DNA of 64,000 nucleotides from Saprospiraceae bacterium (GTDB lineage Bacteria > Bacteroidota > Bacteroidia > Chitinophagales > Saprospiraceae): positions 1-64,000 of the forward strand of contig JAHDCU010000010.1 of assembly GCA_020629715.1 (NCBI GenBank), given 5' to 3'. The position numbers were made by a program, and so were the translations under genes. Shown one piece after another: positions 9,038 through 20,478 of this stretch (positions are counted from its first letter, which is position 1; every line of letters starts with the position of its first letter). The notes below the pieces were generated by a model that was given only the letters and a program-made list of their open reading frames with translations, did no database searches and was not told the DNA's origin.

Positions 9038-12000
9038 ATGCCTTTTAAGAAAAAAGTAGAAAATAAAAAACAACAAAGATTTGATAATATCACGATCAGT
9101 CTATGTTCTCCTGATGATATCCTCGAAAGATCATATGGTGAGGTTCTCAAGCCTGAGACTATCAACTATAGATCATACAAACCTGAAAGAGATGGTTTAT
9201 TTTGCGAAAGAATATTTGGACCAGTAAAAGATTTTGAGTGTTACTGTGGTAAGTATAAGCGTATTCGGTATAAGGGTATCGTTTGTGATCGATGTGGGGT
9301 AGAAGTTACTGAGAAAAAAGTACGTAGAGAGCGAATGGGGCATATCAAACTTGTTGTGCCGGTAGTTCATATTTGGTTTTTCAAATCTCTGCCTAACAAG
9401 ATTGGCTACCTACTCGGACTATCTTCTAAAAAGCTAGAAACAATCATTTACTATGAAAGATACGTAGTGATTCAACCGGGTGAAAAAGAAGGTGAAATCA
9501 ACAAGATGGATCTTCTTACAGAGGAGGAATACTTCGAAGTATTGGACTCATTGTCTAAGGAAAACCAAATGTTGGATGACAACGATCCAAATAAATTCAT
9601 CGCCAAGATGGGGGCAGATGGAGTAAAGGATCTTCTAGAAAGACTTGATCTCGACCAGCTTTCTTTTGACCTTCGACATCAAGCAGCGAATGAAACTTCG
9701 CAACAGCGTAAGTCCGAAGCATTAAAGCGTCTAAGAGTTGTAGAAGCATTTAGAGATGGACAGACAAGAATAGAAAATAGACCAGAATGGGCTATCGTGC
9801 AGTATTTACCTGTTATCCCGCCAGAACTTAGACCTCTAGTACCTCTAGATGGTGGTCGATTTGCAAGTTCTGATTTGAATGATTTATATCGACGAGTAAT
9901 TATTAGAAATAATCGTCTGAAGAGATTGTTAGAAATCAAAGCCCCTGAAGTAATTCTTAGAAATGAGAAAAGAATGCTTCAAGAGGCAGTAGATTCTCTA
10001 TTTGACAACTCTAGAAAATCTAACGCCGTAAAAGCGGAAGGTGGACGTTCACTAAAATCTTTGAGTGATATACTTAAAGGTAAGCAGGGTAGATTTAGAC
10101 AAAACCTACTTGGAAAAAGGGTAGATTACTCTGGTCGTTCTGTAATCGTGGTAGGACCTACACTTAAATTACACGAGTGTGGTCTTCCAAAGGGAATGGC
10201 AGCTGAGCTGTTCAAGCCTTTCGTAATAAGAAAATTGATTGAAAGAGGTATCGTGAAAACGGTAAAATCAGCTAAGAAATTAGTAGATAGAAAGGACCCA
10301 GTAATCTGGGAAATCCTTGAAAATATATTGAAAGGTCACCCGATTATGCTTAACCGGGCTCCAACGCTTCACCGACTATCTATTCAGGCATTCCAGCCTA
10401 AATTAGTTGAAGGTAAGGCAATTCAACTTCATCCATTGGTTTGTGGAGCATTCAACGCCGATTTTGATGGTGACCAGATGGCGGTACACGTACCTCTAAG
10501 TCATGGAGCAATTCTAGAGGCGCAGTTATTGATGCTTGCTTCGCATAATATGCTTAACCCACAAGATGGATCTCCTATCACGCTTCCTTCGCAGGATATG
10601 GTATTGGGATTATATTATCTGACCAAGCCAATATCATCTGATAAAGACTTCAAGGTTCGAGGAGAAGGAATGAAGTTTTACAGTGCAGAGGAAGTAGAAA
10701 TAGCATATAATGAAGGTGCTATCGATCTGCATGCAAGTATTCACTGTAAAGGTAGAGTAGAGGACGAAGAAGGCAATATGAAGATTGCTCTTATCGAAAC
10801 CACTGTAGGACGAGTACTTTTCAATAAAGAAGTACCTGAACAAGTTCCTTACATCAATATGATCTTGACGAAGAGAAATCTTAAGAAAGTAATCAGTGAT
10901 GTGATCAGAAGAACGGATTTCTCAGTAACTGCAGGATTCTTGGATCAAATAAAAGGTCTAGGTTTCTATTGGTCATTCAGAGGAGGATTGTCATTCAACT
11001 TAGGTGATTTGATCAACCCGACAATCAAAGAACGTACGCTTGTAGAGGCTCAAGATGAGGTAGATGAAGTGTGGGAGAACTATAATATGGGGCTCATTAC
11101 TTCTAATGAACGATATAATCAGGTTATCGATAAGTGGACCTACGCTGATAATAAGATTACAGAAAATCTTATGGAAGAGCTAGCAGTACATAAAAGAGGA
11201 TTTAACTCAGTATATATGATGCTTGATTCCGGTGCAAGGGGTAGTAAGCAACAAATTAAGCAGCTTTGTGGATTGAGAGGATTGATGGCTAAGCCAAGGA
11301 AATCTGGAGACACAGGAGGTGCCATTATTGAAAATCCAATCCTTGCAAACTTTGTAGAAGGATTATCAGTACTAGAATACTTTATATCTACTCACGGTGC
11401 TCGTAAAGGTCTCGCCGATACAGCATTGAAGACTGCAGATGCGGGTTACTTGACAAGAAGACTTGTGGATGTATCTCAAGATGTAATTATCACGGAAGAT
11501 GATTGTGCTACATTGAGAGGTATAGAAATGAAGGCCCTCAAGGATAATGACAAAGTAGTCGAAAACTTAGCAAATAGAATTAAGACACGTTTCGCTTTGC
11601 AAGATGTAGAGCATCCTGTGACTGATGAAGTAATTGTAAGTGCTGGTGATTACATTACCGATGCAAGGGCAGAAGAAATCGAAGAATCAGGTGTAGAATC
11701 AGTAATGATTAGATCTGTATTGACTTGTCAGACAAAATCAGGTGTTTGTACTAAGTGTTACGGTAAAAACCTTGCGTCTGGTAGAATAGCAGAGCCCGGT
11801 GATGCGGTTGGTATTATTGCAGCACAGAGTATTGGTGAACCAGGTACACAGTTGACACTTCGTACATTCCACGTAGGGGGTATCGCTTCTGTAACCAAGA
11901 CAGAGTCATCTTTGACTTCTAAGTTTGATGGAGTATTAGAGTTTGATAATATGAAAACAGTCGAACTTATCGAGGATAAGAAGAAAACAGTGATAGTGTT

Positions 12001-13333
12001 ATCAAGATCAGGTGAAATCAGAATCAAGGATAAAGATACTGGTAAATTATTTACCACCACTCACGTACCATACGGAGCAACCTTAATGGTAAAAGATAAG
12101 CAAAAGATCAAGAGAGATGATGTGATCTGTGAGTGGGATCCATTTAATGCAGTCATCATATCTGAGCACTCTGGGATTGTACAATATGAATCTATTGATG
12201 AAGGTCAAACATACCGTGTAGAACGTGATGATCAGACTGGATATGTAGAGAAAGTAATCGTAGAATCTAAGAACAAGAAGAAAATACCTACACTCAAGAT
12301 TGTTTCTCCAAGTGGTGAAGAACTGAAGAGTTATAACCTACCCGTGGGAGCATATCTTGCAGTAGATGAGGGTGCTGAAGTGATCTCAGGTCAACGTATT
12401 GCTAAGATTCCGAGAAAGTTAGGTAAGATCCAAGATATTACAGGTGGTCTTCCGAGAGTTACAGAGCTATTTGAAGCTCGTAATCCTTCTAATCCTGCGG
12501 TAACCGCTGAGATCGATGGTATCGTTTCTTTTGGTAAAATCAAGAGAGGTAATAGAGAGGTTTTTGTAGAAGATGAGAAAACTAGTCAAAAGAGAAAGTA
12601 TCTGGTAGGGCTATCCAAACACATCCTTGTACAGGATGGTGACTTCGTACGTGCAGGTGATCAATTATCTGATGGTTCTATATCTCCTTTAGATATTCTG
12701 AATATCAAAGGGCCATTTGCTGTACAGCAGTATTTAGTGAATGGAGTACAGGAAGTTTATAGATCCCAAGGTATCAGTATCAACGATAAGCATATGGAAG
12801 TGATCGTTCGTCAGATGATGAAACGTGTGATCATTGAAGATTCTGGAGATACTACATTCTTAGAGGCAGAAGCAGTAGATAAGGTAGACTTCATCGAACA
12901 AAATGATTGGATCTACGATAAGAAAATCGTTACTGACGCAGGTGCCTCCAATAAATTGAGGGTAGGTCAGATTGTATCAATCAGACAGCTTAGAGAAGAA
13001 AATTCTTATCTCAAACGTAATGATAGAAAAGTAGTTGCATTTAGAGATGCAGTTCCTGCTACATCAAGACCGATATTACAAGGTATTACAAGAGCTTCAT
13101 TAGGTGTTAAGAGTTGGATTTCTGCGGCATCTTTCCAAGAGACTACAAAAGTATTGAGTACTGCAGCAATCTCTGCGAAGGTCGATTCATTATTAGGATT
13201 GAAAGAGAATGTAATCGTTGGTAAGAATATACCAGCAGGTACAGGACTCAGAAACTTTAATGCACTGAAAGTAGATACGAATGTAGTAGAGGATGAGGAG
13301 TTAGTAGAAGAGGTAGACGTAATTATGGAATAA
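9038..13333 (+). CDS. rpoC: DNA-directed RNA polymerase subunit beta'
   Basis: RpoC contains the catalytic Mg-binding loop of RNA polymerase. The 1431-residue protein is full length. It has an N-terminal zinc ribbon ([20 protein letters not shown], about residues 69-88), the active-site motif [12 protein letters not shown] (about 474-485), the trigger-loop region and a second zinc site ([13 protein letters not shown], about 897-909). No insertion or interruption is visible. It is the last gene of the ribosomal-protein/polymerase operon and is followed by a strong terminator at 13361-13395. Confidence 0.99.
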   Translation: MPFKKKVENKKQQRFDNITISLCSPDDILERSYGEVLKPETINYRSYKPERDGLFCERIFGPVKDFECYCGKYKRIRYKGIVCDRCGVEVTEKKVRRERMGHIKLVVPVVHIWFFKSLPNKIGYLLGLSSKKLETIIYYERYVVIQPGEKEGEINKMDLLTEEEYFEVLDSLSKENQMLDDNDPNKFIAKMGADGVKDLLERLDLDQLSFDLRHQAANETSQQRKSEALKRLRVVEAFRDGQTRIENRPEWAIVQYLPVIPPELRPLVPLDGGRFASSDLNDLYRRVIIRNNRLKRLLEIKAPEVILRNEKRMLQEAVDSLFDNSRKSNAVKAEGGRSLKSLSDILKGKQGRFRQNLLGKRVDYSGRSVIVVGPTLKLHECGLPKGMAAELFKPFVIRKLIERGIVKTVKSAKKLVDRKDPVIWEILENILKGHPIMLNRAPTLHRLSIQAFQPKLVEGKAIQLHPLVCGAFNADFDGDQMAVHVPLSHGAILEAQLLMLASHNMLNPQDGSPITLPSQDMVLGLYYLTKPISSDKDFKVRGEGMKFYSAEEVEIAYNEGAIDLHASIHCKGRVEDEEGNMKIALIETTVGRVLFNKEVPEQVPYINMILTKRNLKKVISDVIRRTDFSVTAGFLDQIKGLGFYWSFRGGLSFNLGDLINPTIKERTLVEAQDEVDEVWENYNMGLITSNERYNQVIDKWTYADNKITENLMEELAVHKRGFNSVYMMLDSGARGSKQQIKQLCGLRGLMAKPRKSGDTGGAIIENPILANFVEGLSVLEYFISTHGARKGLADTALKTADAGYLTRRLVDVSQDVIITEDDCATLRGIEMKALKDNDKVVENLANRIKTRFALQDVEHPVTDEVIVSAGDYITDARAEEIEESGVESVMIRSVLTCQTKSGVCTKCYGKNLASGRIAEPGDAVGIIAAQSIGEPGTQLTLRTFHVGGIASVTKTESSLTSKFDGVLEFDNMKTVELIEDKKKTVIVLSRSGEIRIKDKDTGKLFTTTHVPYGATLMVKDKQKIKRDDVICEWDPFNAVIISEHSGIVQYESIDEGQTYRVERDDQTGYVEKVIVESKNKKKIPTLKIVSPSGEELKSYNLPVGAYLAVDEGAEVISGQRIAKIPRKLGKIQDITGGLPRVTELFEARNPSNPAVTAEIDGIVSFGKIKRGNREVFVEDEKTSQKRKYLVGLSKHILVQDGDFVRAGDQLSDGSISPLDILNIKGPFAVQQYLVNGVQEVYRSQGISINDKHMEVIVRQMMKRVIIEDSGDTTFLEAEAVDKVDFIEQNDWIYDKKIVTDAGASNKLRVGQIVSIRQLREENSYLKRNDRKVVAFRDAVPATSRPILQGITRASLGVKSWISAASFQETTKVLSTAAISAKVDSLLGLKENVIVGKNIPAGTGLRNFNALKVDTNVVEDEELVEEVDVIME

Positions 13334-13360
13334 GATTTATATCTTATTTGAATGAATATT

Positions 13361-13395
13361 AAAGCTAGTTCAACACATGTTGAACTGGCTTTTTT
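13361..13395 (+). terminator. intrinsic terminator after rpoC
   Basis: AAAGCTAGTTCAAC and GTTGAACTGGCTTT form a stem of about 14 bp (one G-T pair) around an ACAT loop, followed immediately by a T-run. It is a textbook Rho-independent terminator 27 bp after the rpoC stop. The 224 bp from here to 13620 contain no other feature I can identify. Confidence 0.93.
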
Positions 13396-13619
13396 CGTTT
13401 AATATGGTCATGAAAACAAGGGAAAAATATATGATCTTGGATATAGATACTACTTCCATTCTATTCTATTTTCAGCACCACAATTTTTTGTCTACCATGT
13501 CACTAAAATAGATGATATAATACCGAGTGGTTAATAATAGGAGTAGTGCAAAGGTTGGGACATTTTGATTTTTAAACCCCATCTTCAGCTAAAATACTAA
13601 TTTCAGTTTATACGTATTC

Positions 13620-14087
13620 TTATTGTTGTTTTTCCCACGTGCCTATTACCACTGGAATATTCGGATCGTTTGGTAATCCATCATTAAGTTGCAAAAGATG
13701 ATTATCCAAAAAGTCATAGTAACATGTAAAGGATAAATAACTCTCGAACGATACCTGTCCATTATCATAGAGTTTGAAATGAAGTATATTATTTACATTA
13801 GGGTCTTCATATTGATAGTGTCCAGTGACTATACTATCCTGAGTATTGGCATCTTCTTCAATATGAAAAAAGTAATGTGGAATACTATCGTGTTCTACTC
13901 CGTCAGTTGACTTTGACACCAATAACCAATCTCCTAAAAATGGTTTCATTTTCGATTCCATTTGATTATAGCTTAGATCATAGATTTCAGCTTGTTTATC
14001 ACAGCTGATCAAACCAATAATGCTGCTGATGATTAGGGTTTTAAAAAGTAAACTGTTCATCACAAATTGTTTTTTTGATTGATACAT
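13620..14087 (-). CDS. small lipoprotein, possibly lipocalin-like
   Basis: Function unknown. The N-terminus is a lipoprotein signal with the lipobox IGLISC, so the mature protein would start at Cys29 and sit in the outer membrane or periplasm. A second Met at residue 10 (14060) would give a more compact signal peptide and may be the true start. The mature part has FLGDWLLVSKSTDG near the start and GTWEKQQ at the end, with alternating hydrophobic strands. This recalls small lipocalin-like domains common in this phylum, but the resemblance is weak. It lies just downstream of ribE on the same strand (56 bp). Confidence 0.7.
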   Translation of the reverse strand: MYQSKKQFVMNSLLFKTLIISSIIGLISCDKQAEIYDLSYNQMESKMKPFLGDWLLVSKSTDGVEHDSIPHYFFHIEEDANTQDSIVTGHYQYEDPNVNNILHFKLYDNGQVSFESYLSFTCYYDFLDNHLLQLNDGLPNDPNIPVVIGTWEKQQ

Positions 14088-14143
14088 AACACTCCTATAA
14101 AACGAATAGTCAAGGCTATCGCTGCTTTGGGAGGGTGGTTACA

Positions 14144-14737
14144 TCAGCCTTGAGTCCGTTCCATATATTGAAGTACATACTTGCCAATAATATCAAATTC
14201 AAGGTTGATTGTATCACCTTCTTTAAGTTCTTTAAAATTAGTATGTTCGTAAGTGTAAGGTATAATTGCCACTTTGAAGGATTGCTCATTTGGCTCAACA
14301 ACTGTAAGGCTTACCCCACTAATACAGATAGAACCCTTTGATACGATGAGATTCATAAAATCTGGTCTCATGGCGAACTCATAATACCAACTGCCATCAA
14401 GTGTTTTTACAGAAAGGCACTTTGTAGTTGTATCTACATGACCTTGTACCATATGCCCATCCATACGAGTATTGGGGAGCATCGCTCTTTCAAGATTGAT
14501 CATATCCCCTTTATGCAGATTTCCGAGATTAGTGAGTTTTAATGTTTCTTCAATCGCGGTGACCCTATGGGTAAGATCATCAAATTCAACAACGGTAAGG
14601 CATACTCCATTATGACTTATACTTTGATCTATGTATGCTTCTCTAGAGATCGATGATGCAATAACAAAGTCGGTGTTACTGCCTGATTGTATGATATCAA
14701 CAATCTTCCCTTTAGCTTCTATAATACCGGTAAACAT
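14144..14737 (-). CDS. ribE: riboflavin synthase, alpha subunit
   Basis: The enzyme dismutates two molecules of 6,7-dimethyl-8-ribityllumazine to riboflavin, the last step of vitamin B2 synthesis. The 197-residue protein shows the two tandem lumazine-binding repeats: the first starts MFTGIIEAKG and contains SHNGVCLTV, the second contains GHMVQGHVD (about residues 95-103) and GSICISGVSLTVVE. The length is that of the family. It starts 14 bp after the stop of the T9SS type B gene on the same strand, so it may be read from that transcript. No other rib gene is nearby and no FMN riboswitch is visible. Confidence 0.97.
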   Translation of the reverse strand: MFTGIIEAKGKIVDIIQSGSNTDFVIASSISREAYIDQSISHNGVCLTVVEFDDLTHRVTAIEETLKLTNLGNLHKGDMINLERAMLPNTRMDGHMVQGHVDTTTKCLSVKTLDGSWYYEFAMRPDFMNLIVSKGSICISGVSLTVVEPNEQSFKVAIIPYTYEHTNFKELKEGDTINLEFDIIGKYVLQYMERTQG

Positions 14738-14751
14738 AGATTTTTTATTTT

Positions 14752-17496
14752 CTAACGAATCATAAGAATGTTTCCTCGTAAGAGTGAAGCACCTTCAGAA
14801 ATACCTTCTACTCTTTGTTCAAAAACTGCACAGGTGTAATAGTAAGTTCCATCAGAAAGTTCATTTCCATTTTGGTCATTTCCATCCCAGAGTAGGGCAG
14901 GGTCATTGGTCTGAAATACAAGATTTCCCCATCTATTAAATACTTTAAAATCTACTCGCTCAATAAATTTATTTTGTCGCGGAACATATAAGTCATTTGA
15001 ACCATCTTGATTAGGAGAGAAAGCATTTGGCAATTCATAAAATGGACAGTTGTCTATGCAGACAGTATTTGATAATTCTGACTCATTACCTTGAAAGTCA
15101 GTGGAACTGACCGCATAACATCCAAGAATTCCAAGTTCTGGATTATGCTCGTAAGCTATGTTTTCGGCACCAGATATCTCCGTTAGTATTTCAAAATCCT
15201 CTCCCTCCAATTGGCTATAGTAGATGGTATAACTAGTAACATCATTAGTGTTTTCACAAAAAATATTGGGATTTTGCCAAATCAAAGTGTTAATCAGGTC
15301 CTCGGGTTCTAGATTTTGTACATCTTGATCTTGACAAATACTTTCTACGCGTAATGCAATTGGACAAGGAGGTACAAGATCCACAGGTATCTCACAGAGT
15401 TCTTGGCTAAAATTGAAAATCGGATTAGTGATATCAAGTATTCCGTAGGTTCCTTCAGTTTCTATCAGAAAACATTCCTCTACACCATTGGTCAATCCAT
15501 TAATACGAATAGTAGACTCCTCTGTACTATCTATGAGTATGAAGTCAATACCCTCTTTTTGAAAAATATATGATTTGTAGTTTTGCCACGGTGTATCAGC
15601 TTCCCAGGCCAAATCAATAAATTTGTCTCCAGCGCCGCTGCTCAGTAAGACAGAACTTGCCACGGAAGAGTTGTCGTAAAAATTATTGGTTCCATTGGCG
15701 TAGAAAGCCATTCGATAGTAGTATTGAGTTCCTTCGGTATCAAGATTATTGTCCAAAAAACTTAGTGGTAGAGCTTCGGCAAATGAAGTCGTTATATACT
15801 CTGCTCCTTGCACAGGAGCAAAAGGTCCTCCAGCATCTATCCCACGTTCCAATACGTATCGATAAGGACCTGGATTTAGAATTGTATCTAACTCTTGAGC
15901 AAGTGGTTTCACCCAATTTATTTCTATCGCTCCATTGAGCTCATTGGTGCTGATTATAGACACTTTGGTCAATAAAGGTATATCTCTTGCTAATTGTTGG
16001 CAAAGCTCTTCCGAGGCTAGACTTTCTACACGATTAAAAGTATTTCCCGTTGGTGTTTTCCTAGCAAATTCACCCAATATTCGATAACAATATGTTTGTC
16101 CTTTTTCGACATTATCATCTAGATAGGTGTATTGTCCATTCATGATTTCTTGGGTCAGGAACTCTATTTTGGTATATCCCTGTCCGTCCAAACCAGGCTC
16201 ACATGTATCTAGACCAAATGGATTGCTCCCTAAGCGTCTCCACACAGAAAATCCTTCAAAGTAATCATCTTCTGCATCTTGGCAATCATATGGACTTTCC
16301 CAATTGATCCGTATGGCTTGTGCTTCTGTTTTAGTATCTATAATTTGAGGTTGAGGACCTACCACATATATTCTTAAGGTTTTGAGATCAGCTAATCCTT
16401 GCGTTGCATTTATCCCTATATCCACAGCTCTAAACACGATTTGATAAGGCTGTTTGGAGATGTCATTGCAGTCTGTTTGCCATACAAATCGAGAGCTAAA
16501 TGGGGTAGTCAAAAAATCTCCTGAAGGTATAAGAGTTGCCTCAGGAATTGCACCTTCAAATGGGCTACCACTAGCGGTCAACTGAACGATATCGCCTTCA
16601 TCAGGATCAGTAACGAATACTTCGAGGTCGATCAGCTCTCCAGCGACTACGCAAATTTCATTTACAACATCGATAACTGGAGGCTCATTATCACATACTA
16701 AGACTAGTATCTGCATGTCTCGTATAATGCTATTGATCCTAACCCCATCTCTATATTCATTAATTTGAATAGCAATGTTATATTCTCCCTGAGTCTGAGG
16801 AGACAGCCATGTCAAAGTACCCGTAGTTGGGTTGAGCGTCAATTGATTATTGGGGCCAGGTGAGATTTGATTCGGATAAAAATAGTCAGGAACTGGCGTC
16901 CCTTCTGACTGTAATGGCACGACTAGCTCGAAAGATAGACTGTCACCATCACTATCAAATGCATTAGGATTATGTACAAAAGGCTTTCCTACACAAGCTA
17001 CATCTAGAGGTGCTTGTAAAAGCCGAGCACTGTTATTAAATCCTTGAAACTGTGTATTCAAAAAAGTAAAAGTCGTCTCCAAGAAAAAAGGGACTTCGAT
17101 AGAATTTGGTGCATTTACATTCACTATACCATCTACACGATTAGGATCTTGTATCGATAGAGTGTACGTGGCACGGCCGGGGTAACTATGCTCACCAACG
17201 TAAAAATTTCGTTTCACGTCATTTTGTAATTCATCGCCATTACCATTTGTTCGATATATAAATTCGCTTGTACCATCACCCCAGAATATTTCTAAACTAT
17301 CACGATCTACAGACTGGCTTGATGTCTTGGTGTATGTAGTGATGGTAGCTCTTATAGTTAGCTCTCCAGTCTGCTCGTAAGTAATTTCTCCTGCTCTATT
17401 ATGAGTAGCATATGATGAGACTACTAGACATAACAATAAGGCAACACTAAAAAGTATTCTATATAAAAACCTGAATTTGGCTTTTTGTATTACCAT
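14752..17496 (-). CDS. large secreted protein with gliding-motility-type (T9SS type B) C-terminal domain
   Basis: A 914-residue exported protein of unknown specific role, probably a cell-surface or adhesion protein. The N-terminal signal peptide runs about residues 1-30 (LFSVALLLCLVVSSYATH). The middle shows immunoglobulin-like/fibronectin-like repeats, for example the FDSDGDSLSFEL region near 180 and the NPTTGTLTW region. The last ~85 residues are a clear type B sorting domain (LPNAFSPNQDGSNDLY, VDFKVFNRWGNLVFQ, LLWDGNDQNGNELSDGTYYY), which routes proteins through the type IX secretion system. Family members are often associated with gliding or surface display. Confidence 0.92.
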   Translation of the reverse strand: MVIQKAKFRFLYRILFSVALLLCLVVSSYATHNRAGEITYEQTGELTIRATITTYTKTSSQSVDRDSLEIFWGDGTSEFIYRTNGNGDELQNDVKRNFYVGEHSYPGRATYTLSIQDPNRVDGIVNVNAPNSIEVPFFLETTFTFLNTQFQGFNNSARLLQAPLDVACVGKPFVHNPNAFDSDGDSLSFELVVPLQSEGTPVPDYFYPNQISPGPNNQLTLNPTTGTLTWLSPQTQGEYNIAIQINEYRDGVRINSIIRDMQILVLVCDNEPPVIDVVNEICVVAGELIDLEVFVTDPDEGDIVQLTASGSPFEGAIPEATLIPSGDFLTTPFSSRFVWQTDCNDISKQPYQIVFRAVDIGINATQGLADLKTLRIYVVGPQPQIIDTKTEAQAIRINWESPYDCQDAEDDYFEGFSVWRRLGSNPFGLDTCEPGLDGQGYTKIEFLTQEIMNGQYTYLDDNVEKGQTYCYRILGEFARKTPTGNTFNRVESLASEELCQQLARDIPLLTKVSIISTNELNGAIEINWVKPLAQELDTILNPGPYRYVLERGIDAGGPFAPVQGAEYITTSFAEALPLSFLDNNLDTEGTQYYYRMAFYANGTNNFYDNSSVASSVLLSSGAGDKFIDLAWEADTPWQNYKSYIFQKEGIDFILIDSTEESTIRINGLTNGVEECFLIETEGTYGILDITNPIFNFSQELCEIPVDLVPPCPIALRVESICQDQDVQNLEPEDLINTLIWQNPNIFCENTNDVTSYTIYYSQLEGEDFEILTEISGAENIAYEHNPELGILGCYAVSSTDFQGNESELSNTVCIDNCPFYELPNAFSPNQDGSNDLYVPRQNKFIERVDFKVFNRWGNLVFQTNDPALLWDGNDQNGNELSDGTYYYTCAVFEQRVEGISEGASLLRGNILMIR

Positions 17497-17738
17497 AGAG
17501 CTTAAGATAAAGAAAAAACATAGGGAGTTGCGATTTAGTTTTTTAATTTTTCAAGACATTTAAGATTGGTATGCAATCTCAAGTATTTTATTGCAGCCAT
17601 AGCAGAAGTGTCATCTTATTGTGGAATTTTTTCAAAAAGAGAATCGGAGACTTTAAGTATCACCCTGATTGAGTATTAATCTACTGGTTTATAGTATTAT
17701 TTTAATGGATTACTCTAGGCCATTCGATATGAAAAGAA

Positions 17739-18596
17739 TTATCCGTTTAACTGATTTAGACATCGGGCTACACTATCTTTCCAGTGAGGAATAGATGTCT
17801 TAGTCAATGATCGAAATTTATCCATGGACATAGCGCTCCACTTTGGTCTTGGAGCGGGAGCATTGTATTGTTCGCTGCTGATGGGGTTAAGCCTAATTGA
17901 AGAATCCGTAAGCTCTTTGATAAGTTGGGCAAAATCAAACCAAGAAGTCAAGCCTTCATTTGCGTAGTTAATAGTTTGATTGTGAATGTGAGGAAGCAAA
18001 TCTAATGTCGCTGTAGCAATATCATAGGTATACGTTGGAGCTCCTATTTGATCATTGACGATATTCAATTCGTCCTTTATAGGAAATAAACGAAGCATAG
18101 TTTTCACAAAATTATTTCCAAAAGGACTAATTACCCAAGACGTCCTGATGATCAAAAAGCTACACCCTGACCTATTAATCACTTGTTCACCAGCAAGTTT
18201 AGATTTGGCATATACTCCGCTAGCATTGGTTTCATCTTCTTCAAGGTTAGGGGAGTTCACTTCGTTATGATACACATAATCACTAGAGTAATGCACTAAT
18301 TTTATATTCTGAATTCTACAATATTCAGCTAGTGCCGCCACAGATGTAGTGTTAATTAATGTGCATAGATCTTCCTCTCTTTCCGCGAGATCTACCTGTG
18401 TATAAGCTGCACAGTTGATAATGATATTGGGTTTGAAAGCTATCTTATCTAGCTGTGCAGCCATGTTTTTTGTAAAATCAAGCTCTTCTCGATTAGCAAA
18501 ATAAAAAGTATGCCCACGATGATCTATGGCTTGAAAGGTTTGACCCATTTGTCCAGTACTGCCTAAAACCAATATGCGATAAGAGTCTGAAGCCAT
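17739..18596 (-). CDS. rfbD: dTDP-4-dehydrorhamnose reductase
   Basis: RfbD reduces dTDP-4-dehydro-L-rhamnose to dTDP-L-rhamnose with NAD(P)H, for O-antigen or other surface polysaccharide. The N-terminal Rossmann motif is VLGSTGQMGQTF, followed by INCAAYTQVDLAE, the substrate/catalytic YAKSKLAGEQ (Tyr-x-x-x-Lys) and IIRTSWV. The frame is open to ATG 18623, but that start would overlap rfbC by 20 bp. ATG 18596 (MASDSYRILVLG) gives a family-like N-terminus and leaves 7 bp between the genes, so I use it. rfbA and rfbB are not in the window. Confidence 0.93.
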   Translation of the reverse strand: MASDSYRILVLGSTGQMGQTFQAIDHRGHTFYFANREELDFTKNMAAQLDKIAFKPNIIINCAAYTQVDLAEREEDLCTLINTTSVAALAEYCRIQNIKLVHYSSDYVYHNEVNSPNLEEDETNASGVYAKSKLAGEQVINRSGCSFLIIRTSWVISPFGNNFVKTMLRLFPIKDELNIVNDQIGAPTYTYDIATATLDLLPHIHNQTINYANEGLTSWFDFAQLIKELTDSSIRLNPISSEQYNAPAPRPKWSAMSMDKFRSLTKTSIPHWKDSVARCLNQLNG

Positions 18597-18603
18597 ATTT
18601 TGA

Positions 18604-19137
18604 TTATATCTGATGATTTTCAAGGTCGGGTAGGAGGCTATCCTTCTCAGAAAGCTGAAGCACAGAGGTATCTATACCCTCAATGCTCACAGACCCAATA
18701 TGAATACCACCTTCATGCGCTTGATTATAGAAATTATCACATTTATAGTTGAAAATGGTTTCATCTTCTTGGACTAGGTATCCATGTGCAAATCCTCTAG
18801 GGATCAGCAATTGCAGTTTATTTTTAGCATTTAGCTCGATATGAAAAACCTCTCCATAAGTGGCAGAATTTTTTCTTAAGTCCATGACGATATCTATGAC
18901 AGAGCCCTGAGATACTCTCACTAATTTTGCTTGAGCAAATTCACCAATTTGATAGTGCAATCCGCGAAATACTCCTTTTTGGCTCATCGCTTCGTTATCT
19001 TGAACCCACTGATACTCAAGTCCATATTTTGAAAAAGTTGCTTGATTAAAGGATTCAAAAAAGTAACCTCTATCATCTTCAAATATTCTTGGTTTGATGA
19101 CCCATAGATCTTGTATGCCGGTATCAATTAACTCCAC
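18604..19137 (-). CDS. rfbC: dTDP-4-dehydrorhamnose 3,5-epimerase
   Basis: RfbC epimerises dTDP-4-dehydro-6-deoxy-glucose at C3 and C5 in dTDP-rhamnose synthesis. The 177-residue cupin has the expected length and motifs: PRIFEDDRGYFFESFN (about residues 16-31), GVFRGLHYQ with the catalytic His (about 55-63), LVRVSQGSVIDIVMDLR, and IPRGFAHGYLV (about 112-122). It begins 4 bp after der and is followed directly by rfbD, so the pair is transcribed with the era-der genes. Confidence 0.96.
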   Translation of the reverse strand: MELIDTGIQDLWVIKPRIFEDDRGYFFESFNQATFSKYGLEYQWVQDNEAMSQKGVFRGLHYQIGEFAQAKLVRVSQGSVIDIVMDLRKNSATYGEVFHIELNAKNKLQLLIPRGFAHGYLVQEDETIFNYKCDNFYNQAHEGGIHIGSVSIEGIDTSVLQLSEKDSLLPDLENHQI

Positions 19138-19141
19138 AGGT

Positions 19142-20446
19142 TTATTTTTCTCTGAAAAAGATATTGATCGGCACTCCTGTAAGATTGAAGTTTTCTCTCA
19201 ATTGATTTTCTAAGTAGTTTTTATAGGATGGTTTTATATGCTTAGGATGGTTGCAGTAAAATGCAAAACTTGGATAATACACTGGTAGTTGGGTCACATA
19301 TTTTATATTGATAAAACGACCTCGATGAGAAGGTGGTGGTACTCGCTCTATCACCTGCTGCATGACATCATTCAGTTTTGACGTAGGTATTCGTTGTTTC
19401 CTATTATTGAAAACTTCGATTCCAAGATCTATGGCTTTGAAGATTCGTTGTTTTTCTAACACTGAGATGAAAAGAATAGGCACATCTGTAAACGGCGCTA
19501 GCTTTCGCTTAAGTTTTTCTTCAAAATCTCGAGCGGTATTCGTTTCTTTTTTGACTAGATCCCATTTGTTGACTAGCACTACCAATCCTTTTTTACGATT
19601 GATAATCATATCAATGATATGCATGTCTTGAGCTTCTATACCCATCTTAGCATCAATCATGAGAAAGCAGACATCTGCCTCTTCGATAGCTCTTATTGCA
19701 CGGAGTACGGAGTAAAATTCTAAATCCTCATGAACTTTGGCTTTTTTTCTAATTCCTGCCGTATCGATCAGTGTAAACTCCTTACCAAACTTGTTATATG
19801 TACTATGGATAGAGTCTCTAGTGGTACCCGCAATATCGGTTACGATATTTCTTTCCTCGCCCAAGAATGCATTCGTCAATGATGATTTTCCAACATTAGG
19901 CTGACCAACGATAGCAAATTTTGGTAAATCACTTGGTTCTTCTGGCGGTCTTTCTGGCAGTAATTCTACCACCATATCCATTAATTCTCCTGATCCACTA
20001 CCTGAGATACTCGATACGAATACCGTGTTTTCAAATCCGAGACTCCAAAACTCATTGGCCATCATTTGTCGATTACCGTTGTCTACTTTATTGACGGCAA
20101 GCACGACTTCTTTGTTAGATTTTCGGAGCATCCTTGCAATCTCTTCGTCCAGGTCGGTAATACCCGTACTTACATCTGTCATGAATACAATCACCGTTGC
20201 TTCATCTATCGCAATTTGTACCTGACGTCTGATTTCTGCTTCAAAAATGTCGTCACTGCCATGGACAAACCCTCCGGTATCTACGACATTAAACGTACGA
20301 CCATTCCAATCAGATATACCGTATATACGATCACGAGTCACTCCGCTTATATTATCAATGATAGCTTGGCGCTCTCCAATGAGTCTATTGTAAAGGGTTG
20401 ACTTTCCTACGTTTGGTCTACCTACTATGGCTACAAGATTTGACAT
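19142..20446 (-). CDS. der: ribosome-assembly GTPase Der (EngA)
   Basis: Der is a tandem-domain GTPase needed for 50S ribosome maturation. The 434 residues contain two complete G domains, GRPNVGKST (about residues 8-16) with DTGG and NKVD, and GQPNVGKSS (about 181-189) with DTAG and NKWD. A C-terminal KH-like domain follows (INIKYVTQLPVYYPSFAFYCNHP). It lies 32 bp downstream of era and 4 bp upstream of rfbC, so the two ribosome GTPases are cotranscribed here. Confidence 0.98.
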   Translation of the reverse strand: MSNLVAIVGRPNVGKSTLYNRLIGERQAIIDNISGVTRDRIYGISDWNGRTFNVVDTGGFVHGSDDIFEAEIRRQVQIAIDEATVIVFMTDVSTGITDLDEEIARMLRKSNKEVVLAVNKVDNGNRQMMANEFWSLGFENTVFVSSISGSGSGELMDMVVELLPERPPEEPSDLPKFAIVGQPNVGKSSLTNAFLGEERNIVTDIAGTTRDSIHSTYNKFGKEFTLIDTAGIRKKAKVHEDLEFYSVLRAIRAIEEADVCFLMIDAKMGIEAQDMHIIDMIINRKKGLVVLVNKWDLVKKETNTARDFEEKLKRKLAPFTDVPILFISVLEKQRIFKAIDLGIEVFNNRKQRIPTSKLNDVMQQVIERVPPPSHRGRFINIKYVTQLPVYYPSFAFYCNHPKHIKPSYKNYLENQLRENFNLTGVPINIFFREK

Positions 20447-20478
20447 GTTATCTTTTTGTATTTAAAATACCTGATGAC

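Noticed and set aside
14110-14153. Inverted repeat TCAAGGCT/AGCCTTGA at the ribE stop as a terminator
   Set aside because: The 28-base loop is long, one arm lies in the ribE coding sequence, and no T-run follows on either strand.
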